Shown here in pieces: positions 48,101 to 59,302 of a stretch of 64,000 bases of DNA. Position 1 is the stretch's first letter. Every line of letters starts with the position of its first letter. The translations under genes were made by a program, and so were the position numbers. The stretch comes from Marthasterias glacialis. Its lineage: Eukaryota > Echinodermata > Asteroidea > Forcipulatida > Asteriidae. A model generated the notes under the pieces. The model saw nothing but the letters and a program-made list of their open reading frames with translations, ran no database searches and was not told where the DNA came from. The stretch is from positions 13,606,397-13,670,396 of the forward strand of contig OU452219.1 in the NCBI GenBank assembly GCA_911728455.2, written 5' to 3'.

Positions 48101-51100
48101 TCCCCATTTGGGTTTTTTCCTCCTACAACTAAACCTGAACTTTTTCTTCACTGTCTCCTATTCATTGTCTCCTGTTATTGGCGCTAATTGCGCTGTTGGA
48201 TGTGTAATGAATAAGCTTCAAAACAACAATTAATAATTCAATATCTCTTCCCACAACCATTCACCAACTCCAAAGCAAAAATCTGTATTTAGCAACATTT
48301 AGCAACCTGTCAAAATGCAAGCTTAGTGGTAAAGAGGTGTGCTGCGGATGAGGGTTCAAACACAGCCAGTGATGCATGTTGTAGCCTTATCATATTACAT
48401 CCATACACCTACTTGAGTTAAAGGCAGAATCCAGGATTGGTATTCAATAAAACTTGTTTTTATAAGTATCAGTCTGAAAACTTACTGATTATGAAGTTCA
48501 TACTGTAATGGAAGTGCATGAGTTGTAATATTGTCATTTGACGTCGCACGTGATACGTGAACGACGTAGTGGGTCAGGCGACCTGGTTGCACCAATGGCA
48601 GGGTGCAAGGTGGCAGTTCACGCCACTAGAGGTCAGGTGCATTTTAATTGTGCGCAATTTATAGTTTAGTTGGGCTGTTTTGCGCCTAATCTTTAAGAAG
48701 TTATTTAAGTTTATGTAAGATGTTCTGCGCTGTTGGGCGTGCACATTGCAGGCGAGAAAGCAAGATAAAAGCTGCTGTTTTGGGGTTGCAGGGCAGAGGA
48801 TTTGTTCCAACAAACTGAAAGAGTTTCATGTAATTTTACAGAGACAGCAAGTTTAGAGCAAGACGTAAGTGTTTGTCTTCTTTGTGAATTCAGACGGCAT
48901 TTGTTGCATTTTTGGAGTGGTGCAAGGGTTTGCCCGTATCACTCGTTGCTAGAATTTAGGCTGCGTTATTAGGCTTTGCGCGTGCAGGCGATCGTTGCTT
49001 AACCAGGCCTGGAATTTTATTATAGAAAGGGCAGGGCCATTTCATGTTGCGGAGGGCATTTCCATTGGAAAATCTTGAGGTCTATGGGAAACTTTTGAAG
49101 GAGCAACTAGGCCAAGACCAGGGCAATAGATTCACGGCTGATGTGGCCTCTGTGTAATTCAAAGCCTGCTTAACACCATGCAGATAAATGGAAGGCTTCG
49201 CTCAGTGACTGTAGTGTCACAGGAATTGTGTCCATAGTGAAGCTAAAATGACCCATAAGAGATTAACACATATGAAAGAAGTTGACATTACTCACAAGGA
49301 AGCGTTTCTTTGGGTCTTTAGGAAGCAGTGATGGTCCATCCCTCGTCTCATCAAGGTATTCTATGATTGCATTCTGTGAAAGGAGAAACAGTTGATTTTC
49401 AAAAACAATTATCGGCAACTTTTAAACAAAGAAGTCAGCATGGTGCATTTAATATAAATTAAACTTGTGGTCCAAAGTTATTAAAATGTCATTATTAATT
49501 TGACATGATGACGCACACCATGCTCCAAACATCAATAACATACAACTGAACAATACATTACACAATAAAATAAATCACAGACTGTTACTGGATTTAAAGA
49601 GATTGGTGACAAAATCGTACACATGTAAAAAGAGATGAATGTAAATAATCACAGGATCTAAAATTATAATAAATCTACAATCTGCGGCAACTTCAATCCT
49701 GAAGCAAATAAAGTAAGGGGGCCACTTTATTACTAATGTATTCAAGTTTACTCTCATTTAATGACATCAAACCATCAGGGACTATTCCAACAACACGTGA
49801 AGGGGAATACGCAGCAAAGAATCAATTTTTGTCGATCGTGTTTTTGTCTTTGAGAGTAATGTTCGTCTGGAACAATGCTTCACTCGCTGCATTCATGTTT
49901 TCAGGAAACAGGACAGGAACATGACTTATTTCATCCAATCAGATGTGTCGTTGTAAGGTTTGATCATCACTTACTGACTGAGTGAGCACCATGCTGTCTA
50001 TCTGCAAAGCTGGAACCTGACCCGTTGGGTTCACAGACAGGTACTTTTCTCCAAGTTGTTCTGATTTTAACAGATTAACCGCTGAATATTCATAGTCGAT
50101 ACCTTTCCATGCCAGAGCTTTGGGGAAATCGAAGGAGAGGTTAATGACAATCAAATCAATTGATTGTATTGCAGTAAAATCAATATATTGATTTCACTGA
50201 TAACAACTTAGAAATCAAAATGAGATTCTATACTTTAAGAATGTAGTAATGACATTGTTGAATCATTTTTGTCTGAAGTAAAAAACTAACAACCATAAAC
50301 CAAGTTTCTGTAAAAAGAAGATTATTTGTGTTTGAGAAAAACCTGCTAAGCTGAATACTTATAGTTCATAGAAACATTTTTTTTACAAACTGCTGTTAAA
50401 ATTAACCCTTATACTTACCAATCCTCACTCGCCAAGAGCAGGAGCTTCGATAGTAGGAATACAAAATGGGCTGAAAATGAAATAGATTTGAAATTTTTAA
50501 AAACAAATTGTCGTGTGCATTTATGATTTTGCCCTTCCCTAAACATCACTGGAAAAAAGTACTATTTTCAGAAAGCTGTTCCACAGTCGTTGCCTATTAG
50601 TATTAAAACAAGAACTCAAAAAAGGTCTCGTATAACCATAGAGCAAGGTTCCTTGCTCTATGGTATAACCATCGTCAAAGGATCTTCCAAGGATTGGGAC
50701 CTCCCGTTTCCTTGGTCTTTCAAAGTAAACAATATCAAAACAATCAAGGGATGGTTAACTACTTCACACCACATCGAGGGAAGATGCCTCATACAACATA
50801 CACGACTGACTTTATTTTCTTTGGTTGTTTCAAGTTTCTTGCACTCACACCCACAGATCATAAATTTGCCAAAGATTAGTTGAGCAGTACAGTGTCCACA
50901 GGCATCTGCTTTGAGTCTGTCAATGACAAACTACGCGTAAACACTACACGGATAGCCTGTTCGCTGATGCCTTGAGTTACATATTGTTTTACGCAGCCTC
51001 AACGCAGGATACCAGCTGAGCTAAGAACCAATCATGAGCAATGTAACATCTAGTGAGACCGATAATGTCAAAATCTCAAAAAAGCAGTACAGCACCCCAG

Positions 51101-51489
51101 TTACCTGGTCTACCCACGTCCACTGGGTCTACATCATGGTCTACAGCGCCGCAGTTACTGGTCTAATCGCAACTAACGTTAGTAATCATCTGGCAAATTA
51201 TGAGATGAAAAAAAAGGGGAAAAAAAGGAAAATTACAGTGACTACTTATGCTAACATAAGAGATATGCCTAGTAATAGTATTAAAGTACTACTGAATGTA
51301 GGCTACAACAAAATACCGTCGATAACCTGTTAACTCAGCCATGTTTATTGTCATGTGGGAACACGTCAAAATTAATTTGTGTTTTTATCGTAATATTTAG
51401 ATAAAAAGTACGTATAAACATAACTAATTATATCATTATATGGCTACAGATTTTTAACGATTGATTAAGTCACCCACCTTTCCTGCCAT
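45146..51489 (-). CDS. GSTZ1: Maleylacetoacetate isomerase (glutathione S-transferase zeta 1)
   Basis: Seven exons in exact phase (minus strand): 51489-51478 (MAGK only), 50470-50419, 50117-49975, 49373-49296, 47583-47536, 46088-45907 and 45272-45146, giving 213 residues, close to the usual 216. The N-terminal thioredoxin-like fold begins KPILYSYYRSSCSWRVRIA and carries the zeta-class signature SSC (Ser13, Ser14, Cys15) that binds and activates glutathione. NPTGQVPALQID is the glutathione-binding cis-Pro loop. The alpha-helical C-terminal domain includes CGIQPVQNLKVL and the DDISMADLCLVPQVYNA helix cap. The enzyme converts maleylacetoacetate to fumarylacetoacetate in tyrosine breakdown and can dehalogenate small acids, normally in cytosol or mitochondria. 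Introns carry a SINE copy at 46337-46665 and other repeats. The four-codon first exon was placed by phase and by its fit to the family N-terminus. Confidence 0.95.
46337..46665 (-). mobile_element. tRNA-derived SINE, family 1
   Basis: Shares GACCCATTCATTTACA and GTGCTGTGG with the 23042 copy and the CGTCCCATCC.AAGGACG body with the 1476 copy, ending in GCTCGGCCATGACACGCC. It lies in a GSTZ1 intron. Confidence 0.65.
47934..48125 (+). mobile_element. tRNA-derived SINE-like element with short tail repeats
   Basis: GGGTTGGGTCAGTGGTTTCC and CCCCGTTCGAAACCC form a tRNA-like promoter; the downstream tail has iterated CCATTTGGGG units. It lies in a GSTZ1 intron. Confidence 0.55.
48417..48508 (-). 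mobile_element. Inverted-repeat element family B, truncated fragment
   Basis: Reverse-oriented end fragment (GAATCCAGGATTGGTATTCA, then AGTATCAGTCTGAAAACTTA) that stops abruptly at about 48508. Confidence 0.55.
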
Positions 51490-51806
51490 AATGGGATTAT
51501 AAACGGGCTGAGTTAGCAGACGAAACGAACTTTTCAACAAACGTGTACAGGATCTGAAACGACAGCTAATAATGTTCAACTCTTGAGGGCGCTATTTCAT
51601 TTAAATTACAGTTCATTTTGGGCGGTCAACCGGACAAAACATATTTTGTCTACCAGCACCAGCTAACGGCGGATGATAACATAGGCGTACGGGGACTCTT
51701 TGGTTAATGGGGGCAGAGAGGTTGATTTGCCCAAAATTTTACTCAGATAAAAACACAAGTAGGCCAACCAATTCTTAATAAAAATTCTCCTTTCCCCCAT
51801 CTTCTT

Positions 51807-52985
51807 CTTGCTTTGCCCGCCATTTTCGCCCTAAAAATGTTTTCGGAAAAGCATCGGAATTTCTTTGATATGTTTTAAAGAAGTGCACTTGTCGATAAAA
51901 TTAACCAAAAAGGGGTTATTATCATGTACCCGTGGGATTGGAAAGTAGCACAAAATGTGTTCCTGAGAAATATTCACTACCAAATACTCAGGGCCATTTT
52001 AACAAAAGAGTGTACTAGTCACATAAAAACCTACGCCAAACAGTGGCGTAGCCGGGTAGCACGCGCACACAACCATGATATAATAAGCCTACAGCACGCG
52101 TGCACAACCAATTCAATACATCAATTAATAGTTGGTATTGCTCAGTTACCATAGTACCATGGGTTCGTGTCAGAAGTTTACGCTTGCACACAAAATTACA
52201 ATCAAGCCAGTCTCTTCAAAAAAAAAAAAACCCTGAACGTCAAGGCCGTATACCTATTGCTTGTCGCGGCGGTAAACGGCAGCAATTTTTTGTCTGCAGT
52301 CCAGAATTGCCATCCTCGAAAAAAAAAATCAATTTTCTTTTAAGGATTCCCTTTTTGGAATCGATTCAAAGAAAAAAAGTTTTTCCCATTGAAAATCATC
52401 TTGCTTTGCCCGCCATTTTCGCCCTAAAAAGTTTTCGGAAAAGCATCGGAATTTCTTTGATATGTTTTGAAGAAGTGCACTTGTCGATAAAATTAACCAA
52501 AAAGGGGTTATTATCATGTACCCGTGGGATTGGAAAGTAGCACAAAATGTGTTCCTGAGAAATATTCACTACCAAATACTCAGGGCCATTTTAACAAAAG
52601 AGTGTACTAGTCACATAAAAACCTACGCCAAACAGTGGCGTAGCCGGGTAGCACGCGCACACAACCATGATATAAGCCTACAGCACGCGTGCACAACCAA
52701 TTCAATACATCAATTAATAGTTGGTATTGCTCAGTTACCATAGTACCATAGGTTCGTGTCAGAAGTTTACGCTTGCACACAAAATTACAATCAAGCCAGT
52801 CTCTTCAAAAAAAAAACCCTGAACGTCAAGGCCGTATACCTATTGCTTGTCGCGGCGGTAAACGGCAGCAATTTTTTGTCTGCAGTCCAGAATTGCCATC
52901 CTCGAAAAAAAAAATCAATTTTCTTTTAAGGATTCCCTTTTTGGAATCGATTCAAAGAAAAAAAGTTTTTCCCATTGAAAATCAT
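51807..52985. repeat. Recent 593-bp tandem duplication
   Basis: Unit 1 is 51807-52399 and unit 2 is 52400-52985. They are nearly identical apart from a few substitutions and small indels in A runs. The unit ends within an inverted pair (CTGCAGTCCAGAATTGCCA and TGGCAATTTCGGACTGCAG near 53000), so the duplicated DNA may be part of a transposable element. It lies between GSTZ1 and the discoidin gene. Confidence 0.9.
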
Positions 52986-53070
52986 TACGACAGTGGCAAT
53001 TTCGGACTGCAGAAAAAAAGCTAACCGGCAAACCACAGCAGCTATGATCAGTTCATGGATAAAATAGATA

Positions 53071-53093
53071 TGTATATATATATATATATATAT
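53071..53093. repeat. TA microsatellite
   Basis: Eleven TA units, about 240 bases upstream of the discoidin-gene start. Confidence 0.8.
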
Positions 53094-53334
53094 TGATTTA
53101 AAAACGCTTAGGAGACACTATCAACGGAAAAGATAAAATCCAACGATGCATACGATAGTTTTTTAATTTTTTTTTTATTTTAGAGGAAAACATCTCCTCT
53201 TCGTCATAACTGCAGACCACACACAAAAAAGCGGCCATTGATGGGGAAGAAATAAAAGATTTTTCGCTAGAGTCAAACAAGCGCGAATATCAGGCCAGAC
53301 TGGATCGCAAGAAGAAGTTTTCAAAACGAGAGAA

Positions 53335-56300
53335 ATGTTGGACCAGGCATTTTTTATTTTAAGTTTCCTTGGAGTGTTTCTCGTAGGGACCATGGGATCA
53401 ACACCTAGCAGCAATACTCTGAAGCGAGAGGCGGTTTTCGAGCCCGTGGAGCATCGTGCCCTACTGGGCCAGTCGTTCCTGAATATCTCGGGCATCTCTG
53501 CCGTCAGGTGTTCAGCTCGGTGTGTCATTCACAAGCTATGTGTCTCTTTCAACTACGATGGCATCAATCGAGTCTGTCAGCTGAACAACGCCACGAGAGA
53601 GCAAAGAACCGGGGGTTTTCACCACCAAGATGATTACTCGTATTATGCATTAAAGAACATTTCAATCTCCATAATCGAAACAGGATCTGAACAGGTATAT
53701 TATGTACATTGTTTAAATGTAATTCAAATGGATTGATGTAGAATTAGCTTTGGGGAAAAGAAACACAAAATTACACAAAAATCAGTCATTTTTTTTAAAG
53801 ATTCCCCCATTGCCCTCCTGTGAGAGTAGTAAAGAATGGTTGTTCCTTGTCTCATATGTTTTTATTGGTAAGAAAGCCCCATCCCCGCCCACATGAATCT
53901 TAGCGAGGGACAGTGAAATGGAAGCGCATGCAACCAATTACTTAAAAGTTACACTGCTTGCCTGCGAACATCTTATTTGATTTTTAAATGGGTATATTAT
54001 TCTTGAATAGTTGCATATCAAAAATTACAACCATAGTTCACACCAGGGCCCTCAGAGAGACCAACGTCATACCCTGTGAATGATCCGTAGTAAATAATAA
54101 ACATTCCATTTGTAATATAAATTTAAGTTTTACATGAACTTATTTACAATAGTTCTATCATTGTTCTTTTCTAGCCTTTAATTCAAATACAGTTATTGCT
54201 TGAATTGTGAGTTTTACGTTGCATTTAAGTCTACGTACTTTTTAATGCAATGTAATGTAATGTGTATTTTAACACGCAGGGCCAACATGGAAACCAGCCC
54301 TTTTACTGATTTGGCTCAACCTAAGTAAATAAAGGAAAGAAAGAAAGAAAGAAAGAAAAGAAAGAAAGAAAGAAAGAAAGAAAGAATAACAAAAATGAAA
54401 GAATAACAGGCTATACCCGTTTTGCGTAAGCTTTCACACCAGATGTTCGCAGACCTTGTTTGTTAATATCATGATATAGAAACACATCAACCGGGAGATG
54501 GTTTCCCTATTCATATGGAAACGCAGTGAAAGACATACTGAATAATGAACCAACTTTTTCTGTTTGTCGTCTTATGATCTTTCTGGTAGTTTGAGGCCAA
54601 AACCGAGCCCCTGGAATCAACAAGCATTGCGTCTACTACATTGCAACAGTCTACAATGTGGACAACTGCGGGTACGTTGTTTTATTGTTTTTGCAAATAA
54701 TTATTGTTCAAGATATAATCAAAACCCTGTTGTTTATTCGTTGAACAAACTGGTCAGAATATGTTACAACTTAATTTCCAATTGCAATGGATATAAAAAA
54801 AGTTCAATATATTGTCACTTTTCTTTTTTTAAACGTTTACAAAACTGCGCACTTTTTTTTAATCCACTGTCTTTAATAAAATGCACGACAAGACATCAAA
54901 TTATAATCAGTTTTGTAAAGAACGACAAATAAATTAATTACCTTACCCTGTGCCGTATGAGCTGTCCCGTTGTAAACAAATTGTGTTTACTCATTAACGG
55001 TACGGTCAAAAATCGCGAAATTTCAATTTCAAGTTCCTCAATGGAACATAGCCGGATAATACTATTACCAGCAAAATTAGCTCGGGTGGGTATTCGACCT
55101 ACAGTCACCTTTAACTTCGAAGCACCGTAGGAAACCATTGACATTTTGATACACTCCAAGTTCTATCGATCTTAGCCGCTTTTACAAGCAGGCAATCAAT
55201 CCTGTCATAGTTGCAGACATCAGGGAGACACAAGATGACCAGCTGTTTATTGTAGGAAGTCCAGCTGTGGTTTCAGGGTAGGCCAAGACAATAAGATACC
55301 TTGTTTCTATGTAGACTGGTAAGCAGTGCAAACATTATTTTGTTTCTCAGTAGACTGGTATTGGTAAGCACTGCAAACATCATTTTGTTTCTCAGTAGAC
55401 TGGTAAGCAGTGGAAACATTATTATTTTTTTTTTGGCCCCCTTTTTTTTTTGGGGGGGGGTGGGTTCTGGGGATTCATTGAACCTTTCTGAGTCTATTGA
55501 TACCATGTAGAAGAGTTTGTGAGCAGACAAAGACAGTTTTACAGGCAATTTTACCGCCACAGTTGTTGACTGCACGACCATGTAAAATCGTTTTTTTAAC
55601 GGCATACTACAGCCCAATCCTAATTTCGTCAATGGTATAGGCTATCTATTTCTTGGTTTTACTTTTTGGCTAAAACAAATACATTTTTCCTTAATTATTT
55701 ACTTAGTCCCTAATGAGGAAGGTATTTATAAAAAAGGAAAAAGGAGATAGAAAAAAAACAACCCCAAAAACATGTGGAAATACATTTCGTTCCCTCGCAA
55801 TAATGTTAACAGTTTGTTCTCACGAAATATTATGTTGAGTTAACTACAACTTTAATTGAGGGAACGAAGTATTATTTGGAGGGAACAAAATACGTATCAC
55901 TGTTTCCTTTTCACCAGTTTATTATTCTTTGTACATGTCCCTTTAGAAGTATCCGTAACTTTGGGTCTATATTTTGTGTTAAAGCCCCAGCTCAACATTG
56001 GTAAACTGACTGTAAATGCTTCCATTCTTTGCACAAATCAAGCTACACTTAATTGAAACCTACTAAAACCAACCTGTGAAAATGTCAGCTCCTTTTGTTG
56101 TTTCGTTGGCGAGAAAATGGTAATTATGCATTCAGCATTTTTCCTACGCATTCCTGTATAGACAGAGTTTTCGACGAAAACTAATTTTGGATCTTATTTC
56201 ATTTCTCATTTAAAAATGATATCACTTTAGGCAGAAATGTTTCAAGGAAAGTTTTCTACCATCATTATCTTTATACCATGTAAGGTATATGTAAATCTGT

Positions 56301-58063
56301 GAACTTCATGCTTTTCTTCTTGCCAATGTTGAGCTGGGGGCTTTAAGCAGGCAATTTTGTCATAAAAATGCAGCATTTTCGAAAATGCATTGAAGAACTT
56401 AACCTTCGTCTATACATTAGATCCCTGTATTGGCAAACTTGGTCTTGAAGATGGCTCCATCTCTGATGACAGAATCACCGCCTCAAGTAGTTGGAACCGC
56501 CAGGGAGGATACAATGACGTCAGCACTCCCGCTGACGGCCGTCTCAACAAAGTCCCCACCCATGCAGATGTCATAGGAGCTTGGCATCCCAGTGTGGCGA
56601 ACACCAACCAGTGGATACAGGTGGATTTGGGCAGCCCGACCTTCGTCACTGGCGTGCTCATGCAAGGGCGTCAGGATCATTGGAATCAATGGGTGACCAA
56701 ATACAAAGTACAGTACACACCGCCATCGACATCATCCCTCCTTGATGTCAGAAATGAGTTTGGAGTCACCCAGGTAAGAACGAGTATAGGGTACCTTTAT
56801 TGTCAAGCTCCGAGAGTGCCATTCAACTTTGTTGAAAACCTTGAGATAATTATTAATTAAGCAACAAACCAAGGGAAACTGACTGGGTAATGTTTTTAAA
56901 TCAATTTTTAAATCAAAATGCCTGGAGTGGGATTTGAACCTGCGACCACCGGCTATATAATTATACGTACCAAAGCTCTACCAACTGAGCTATCCAGCCT
57001 TAATGTTGGTTATGCGGTTAAATGTTTTTTTGCGTTTTAAAATGGCTGCCATTTTAAAACTGTTTACTTTAAGGCAGCTTATAGGCATTCTAAATCAAAG
57101 GTTTTTGCGGTATATTATGCCCAAGTTAATGGTGTCAATGGTTAAAATTGTTTACATCATTTGACAGTAGTAAAGTATTTGGCAGCCATTTTGGTTTCCA
57201 AAATGGCTGTCTGAACTCCTTATGACTATTGTGACTGCATCAGGACAAACGTATACCCTGACGAGTTACAATAACAATCAAATTGGGGTCTTTGAAGTCC
57301 AATAAAGGGTGAATATTACTTAAAACCAGGTAAATCCATTGTTCTCGGAAATGTGCGCATGCTCAGAACTACGCAAAGAATGGAAATTTACCTGGTAAGT
57401 CTGCTGGCACCTAGCGTTCCAAAGTCAACCATTGTTTGAGTATACCTCATAAGTTTGTCAGCGATGTACGCACCCACGATATTCATATTCCAACACCAAT
57501 CTTAGTGACCCATCAGAAATGGGTCAAAATGACGCAGAGTCCGAGTTAAAATCCCAGTTTCAATGTCAGCCTGACCCAGAAATGGACCAGGTCCCCCTGG
57601 ATGGGACCCGGAACCCGGGTCAATTCTGACCCTGCGGGAGTTTTTAGAGTGGCAGACAGAAGCCGCGTGTGACGTCAGTGCATGGGGGTGACTACCCCAA
57701 TGCAAATTCAGGGAATGTTGCTGACCAAACACACGTCATAGCTGCAGAAGCACTTTCTGAAAACCATCCACCACAAAAACGAAGTCAGTTTACAGCTCAG
57801 TTTGCTTCGCGGGCATTTTCCTGTGCGTTTAACACGTTGTTTCAACTGCCTTTGTCGTTTAATGTGAAAATAAACGCGATGTTTTTTCCCCTTCTTATTA
57901 AATATTAACCCAGGTTTTTGATGGCAGCGTTGACTCGACTGGCATTGTGGAAAGTCGCTTCAGTGAGCCCATCCTGGCAACGTTGGTGCGCATTGTCCCC
58001 GTCCAGTGGCAGGAAGCCATAGCTCTTCGGTTCGAGCTGCTTGGCTGTAAGCCGACTGTGTAA
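53335..58063 (+). CDS. Secreted PAN/apple and F5/8 type C (discoidin) domain protein
   Basis: Four exons in consistent phase: 53335-53694, 54590-54671, 56421-56773 and 57914-58063, giving 314 residues. Residues 1-20 form a signal peptide (FFILSFLGVFLVGTMG). Residues about 35-110 show the PAN/apple cysteine pattern (VRCSARCVIHKLCVSFNY then VCQLN). A Ser/Thr-rich linker (exon 2, ESTSIASTTLQQST) is likely O-glycosylated. Residues 150-310 are a complete F5/8 type C domain: C-IGKLGLEDG-IxDDRITAS at the start, WIQVDLG and VTGVLMQGR strands, RIVPVQW near the end, and a closing Cys310 in FELLGC. Such domains bind glycans or anionic lipids. The protein is probably extracellular, in adhesion, coelomic immunity or matrix, but no specific role can be assigned. 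AATAAA lies 106 bases past the stop. Confidence 0.88.
54334..54385. repeat. GAAA microsatellite
   Basis: About twelve GAAA units with one extra A, in intron 1 of the discoidin gene. Confidence 0.9.
55301..55423. repeat. Three-copy tandem repeat, units of 39-45 bp
   Basis: The unit begins TTGTTTCT and contains GTAGACTGGT then AAACAT. The middle copy has a six-base insertion. Confidence 0.85.
55979..56346 (+). mobile_element. Inverted-repeat element family A, copy 4
   Basis: Full-length copy of about 368 bp flanked by TTAA-like ends. It lies in an intron of the discoidin gene and stops about 75 bases before the acceptor of the discoidin exon. Confidence 0.8.
56860..57010 (-). mobile_element. 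tRNA-derived SINE, family 2
   Basis: GGGATTTGAACCTGCGACCA plus CTCTACCAACTGAGCTATCC, ending TTAATGTTGG. It begins about 85 bases past the donor of the discoidin exon. Confidence 0.7.
57325..57396. repeat. Short palindromic element
   Basis: ACCAGGTAAATCCATTGTTC at the left pairs with AAGAATGGAAATTTACCTGG at the right, around a GTGCGCATGCTC centre. Confidence 0.65.
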
Positions 58064-58168
58064 CCAACCCCTAAACAACTGCTGGCACCAATCCCTATAA
58101 TGAGATACGTAAACACAGTAACATTTGTGTCTGCGCTAGAACTAACTGTAGTAACAATTATTATTGAG

Positions 58169-58174
58169 AATAAA
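58169..58174 (+). terminator. Poly(A) signal of the PAN/discoidin gene
   Basis: AATAAA lies 106 bases downstream of the stop codon, a typical spacing for a short 3' UTR. Confidence 0.6.
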
Positions 58175-58855
58175 GGATATAAAAATATAAAATCAGGATA
58201 CAGCAGGTCTTTGGATGGTTTGAATATATTAAATATATTAAAGTAACTAACTTTCCTTTTTGCCAGCCGCGTTTATATCCACAATGCAGCTAATTGCCCT
58301 ATTGTTTGGTTCAGTAATCCCCCTTTGTGTCCTACATGGGCCATTCCTTTTGTCCAGACTCTGATTGGTCATGAGCCACCCCTTTGTCTGTAATATATTT
58401 ATTTGATTGGTTTTCATTTTCCCGCTTATTTCTGGACCAATTCCCATAATTCCCCACCCCTTTTTTCTATAAATGAATATGTTTTTTATGGCTGTTCCTG
58501 TCTCTGACGAACGTCTGGTTTGGATCAAAAGCTAAGTAAAAGGTTCATTGTTCTGAAGCCATCCTGTATTTCTCCCTTGCCATATCAATGAAACGCAAAA
58601 CTGAGGCTAGTGTGTAGGAAGGGAGGCTGAATCACCTGACGTCATCATTGATGATAAATCTTTGTAGCGCCATTTTGGGAGTCAGATTCTCCTATCGGCT
58701 CCTTTCAAAACCACAATGAACTCTTCATAAGAATGAAACAATTACGCTCACACAAATCAATAAAGAACTATCAATATTATTGTTATCAATGCTGCTGCTA
58801 ATGAGTATAATATTTCATTTATGTTTTTTTTCGTCGCTGAATAATTAAAGATTGC

Positions 58856-59302
58856 TCAAGCATGAACCGAAATAATGGACACATTGCCTTCAAATCTCTT
58901 AAAATATTGCTGTTTGGAATTGCTATTATACTTGCTCCTTTTTAAGAGTTGTCCATGCACTAAAACATCTACAGTAATGTAGTAATTAGTGAGTGTTGAT
59001 TTAAAAAAACATGCATTTTCATCTGTAAGTACAAGATTTGCTTGCAACTTCCAATAAAGCAAATTTGAGTATTATTGTTGATTAGAAAATTTGACTTCTA
59101 TGAACAGGAATAAGGGACACATTGCCTTCGAATCTCCTAATATATAGCTGTTCGGAATTGCTAATTGATCTTTTTAAGAGTTGTTCATGCACTAAAACAC
59201 ATACCATATGTTGTAGTTAGTACGTGGTGATTAAAACCCCCCCCCCAAAAAAACAAAAACAACAACAACAACAACAACAACATGTTTTTCATCTGTAAAT
59301 AC
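58856..59302. repeat. Diverged direct duplication
   Basis: Two copies (about 58856-59038 and 59097-59302) share GGACACATTGCCTTC, TTTTTAAGAGTTGT, CATGCACTAAAACA and TTTTCATCTGTAA in the same order. Confidence 0.7.

Noticed and set aside
51034..51333. 99-codon open frame in GSTZ1 intron 1
   Set aside because: It partly covers a copy of the palindromic repeat seen at 33280, with low-complexity Lys-rich residues; no splice partners.
52100..52540. 146-codon open frame and two copies of a 75-codon frame near 52 kb
   Set aside because: They are produced by the tandem duplication; the frames are not preserved between the two units.
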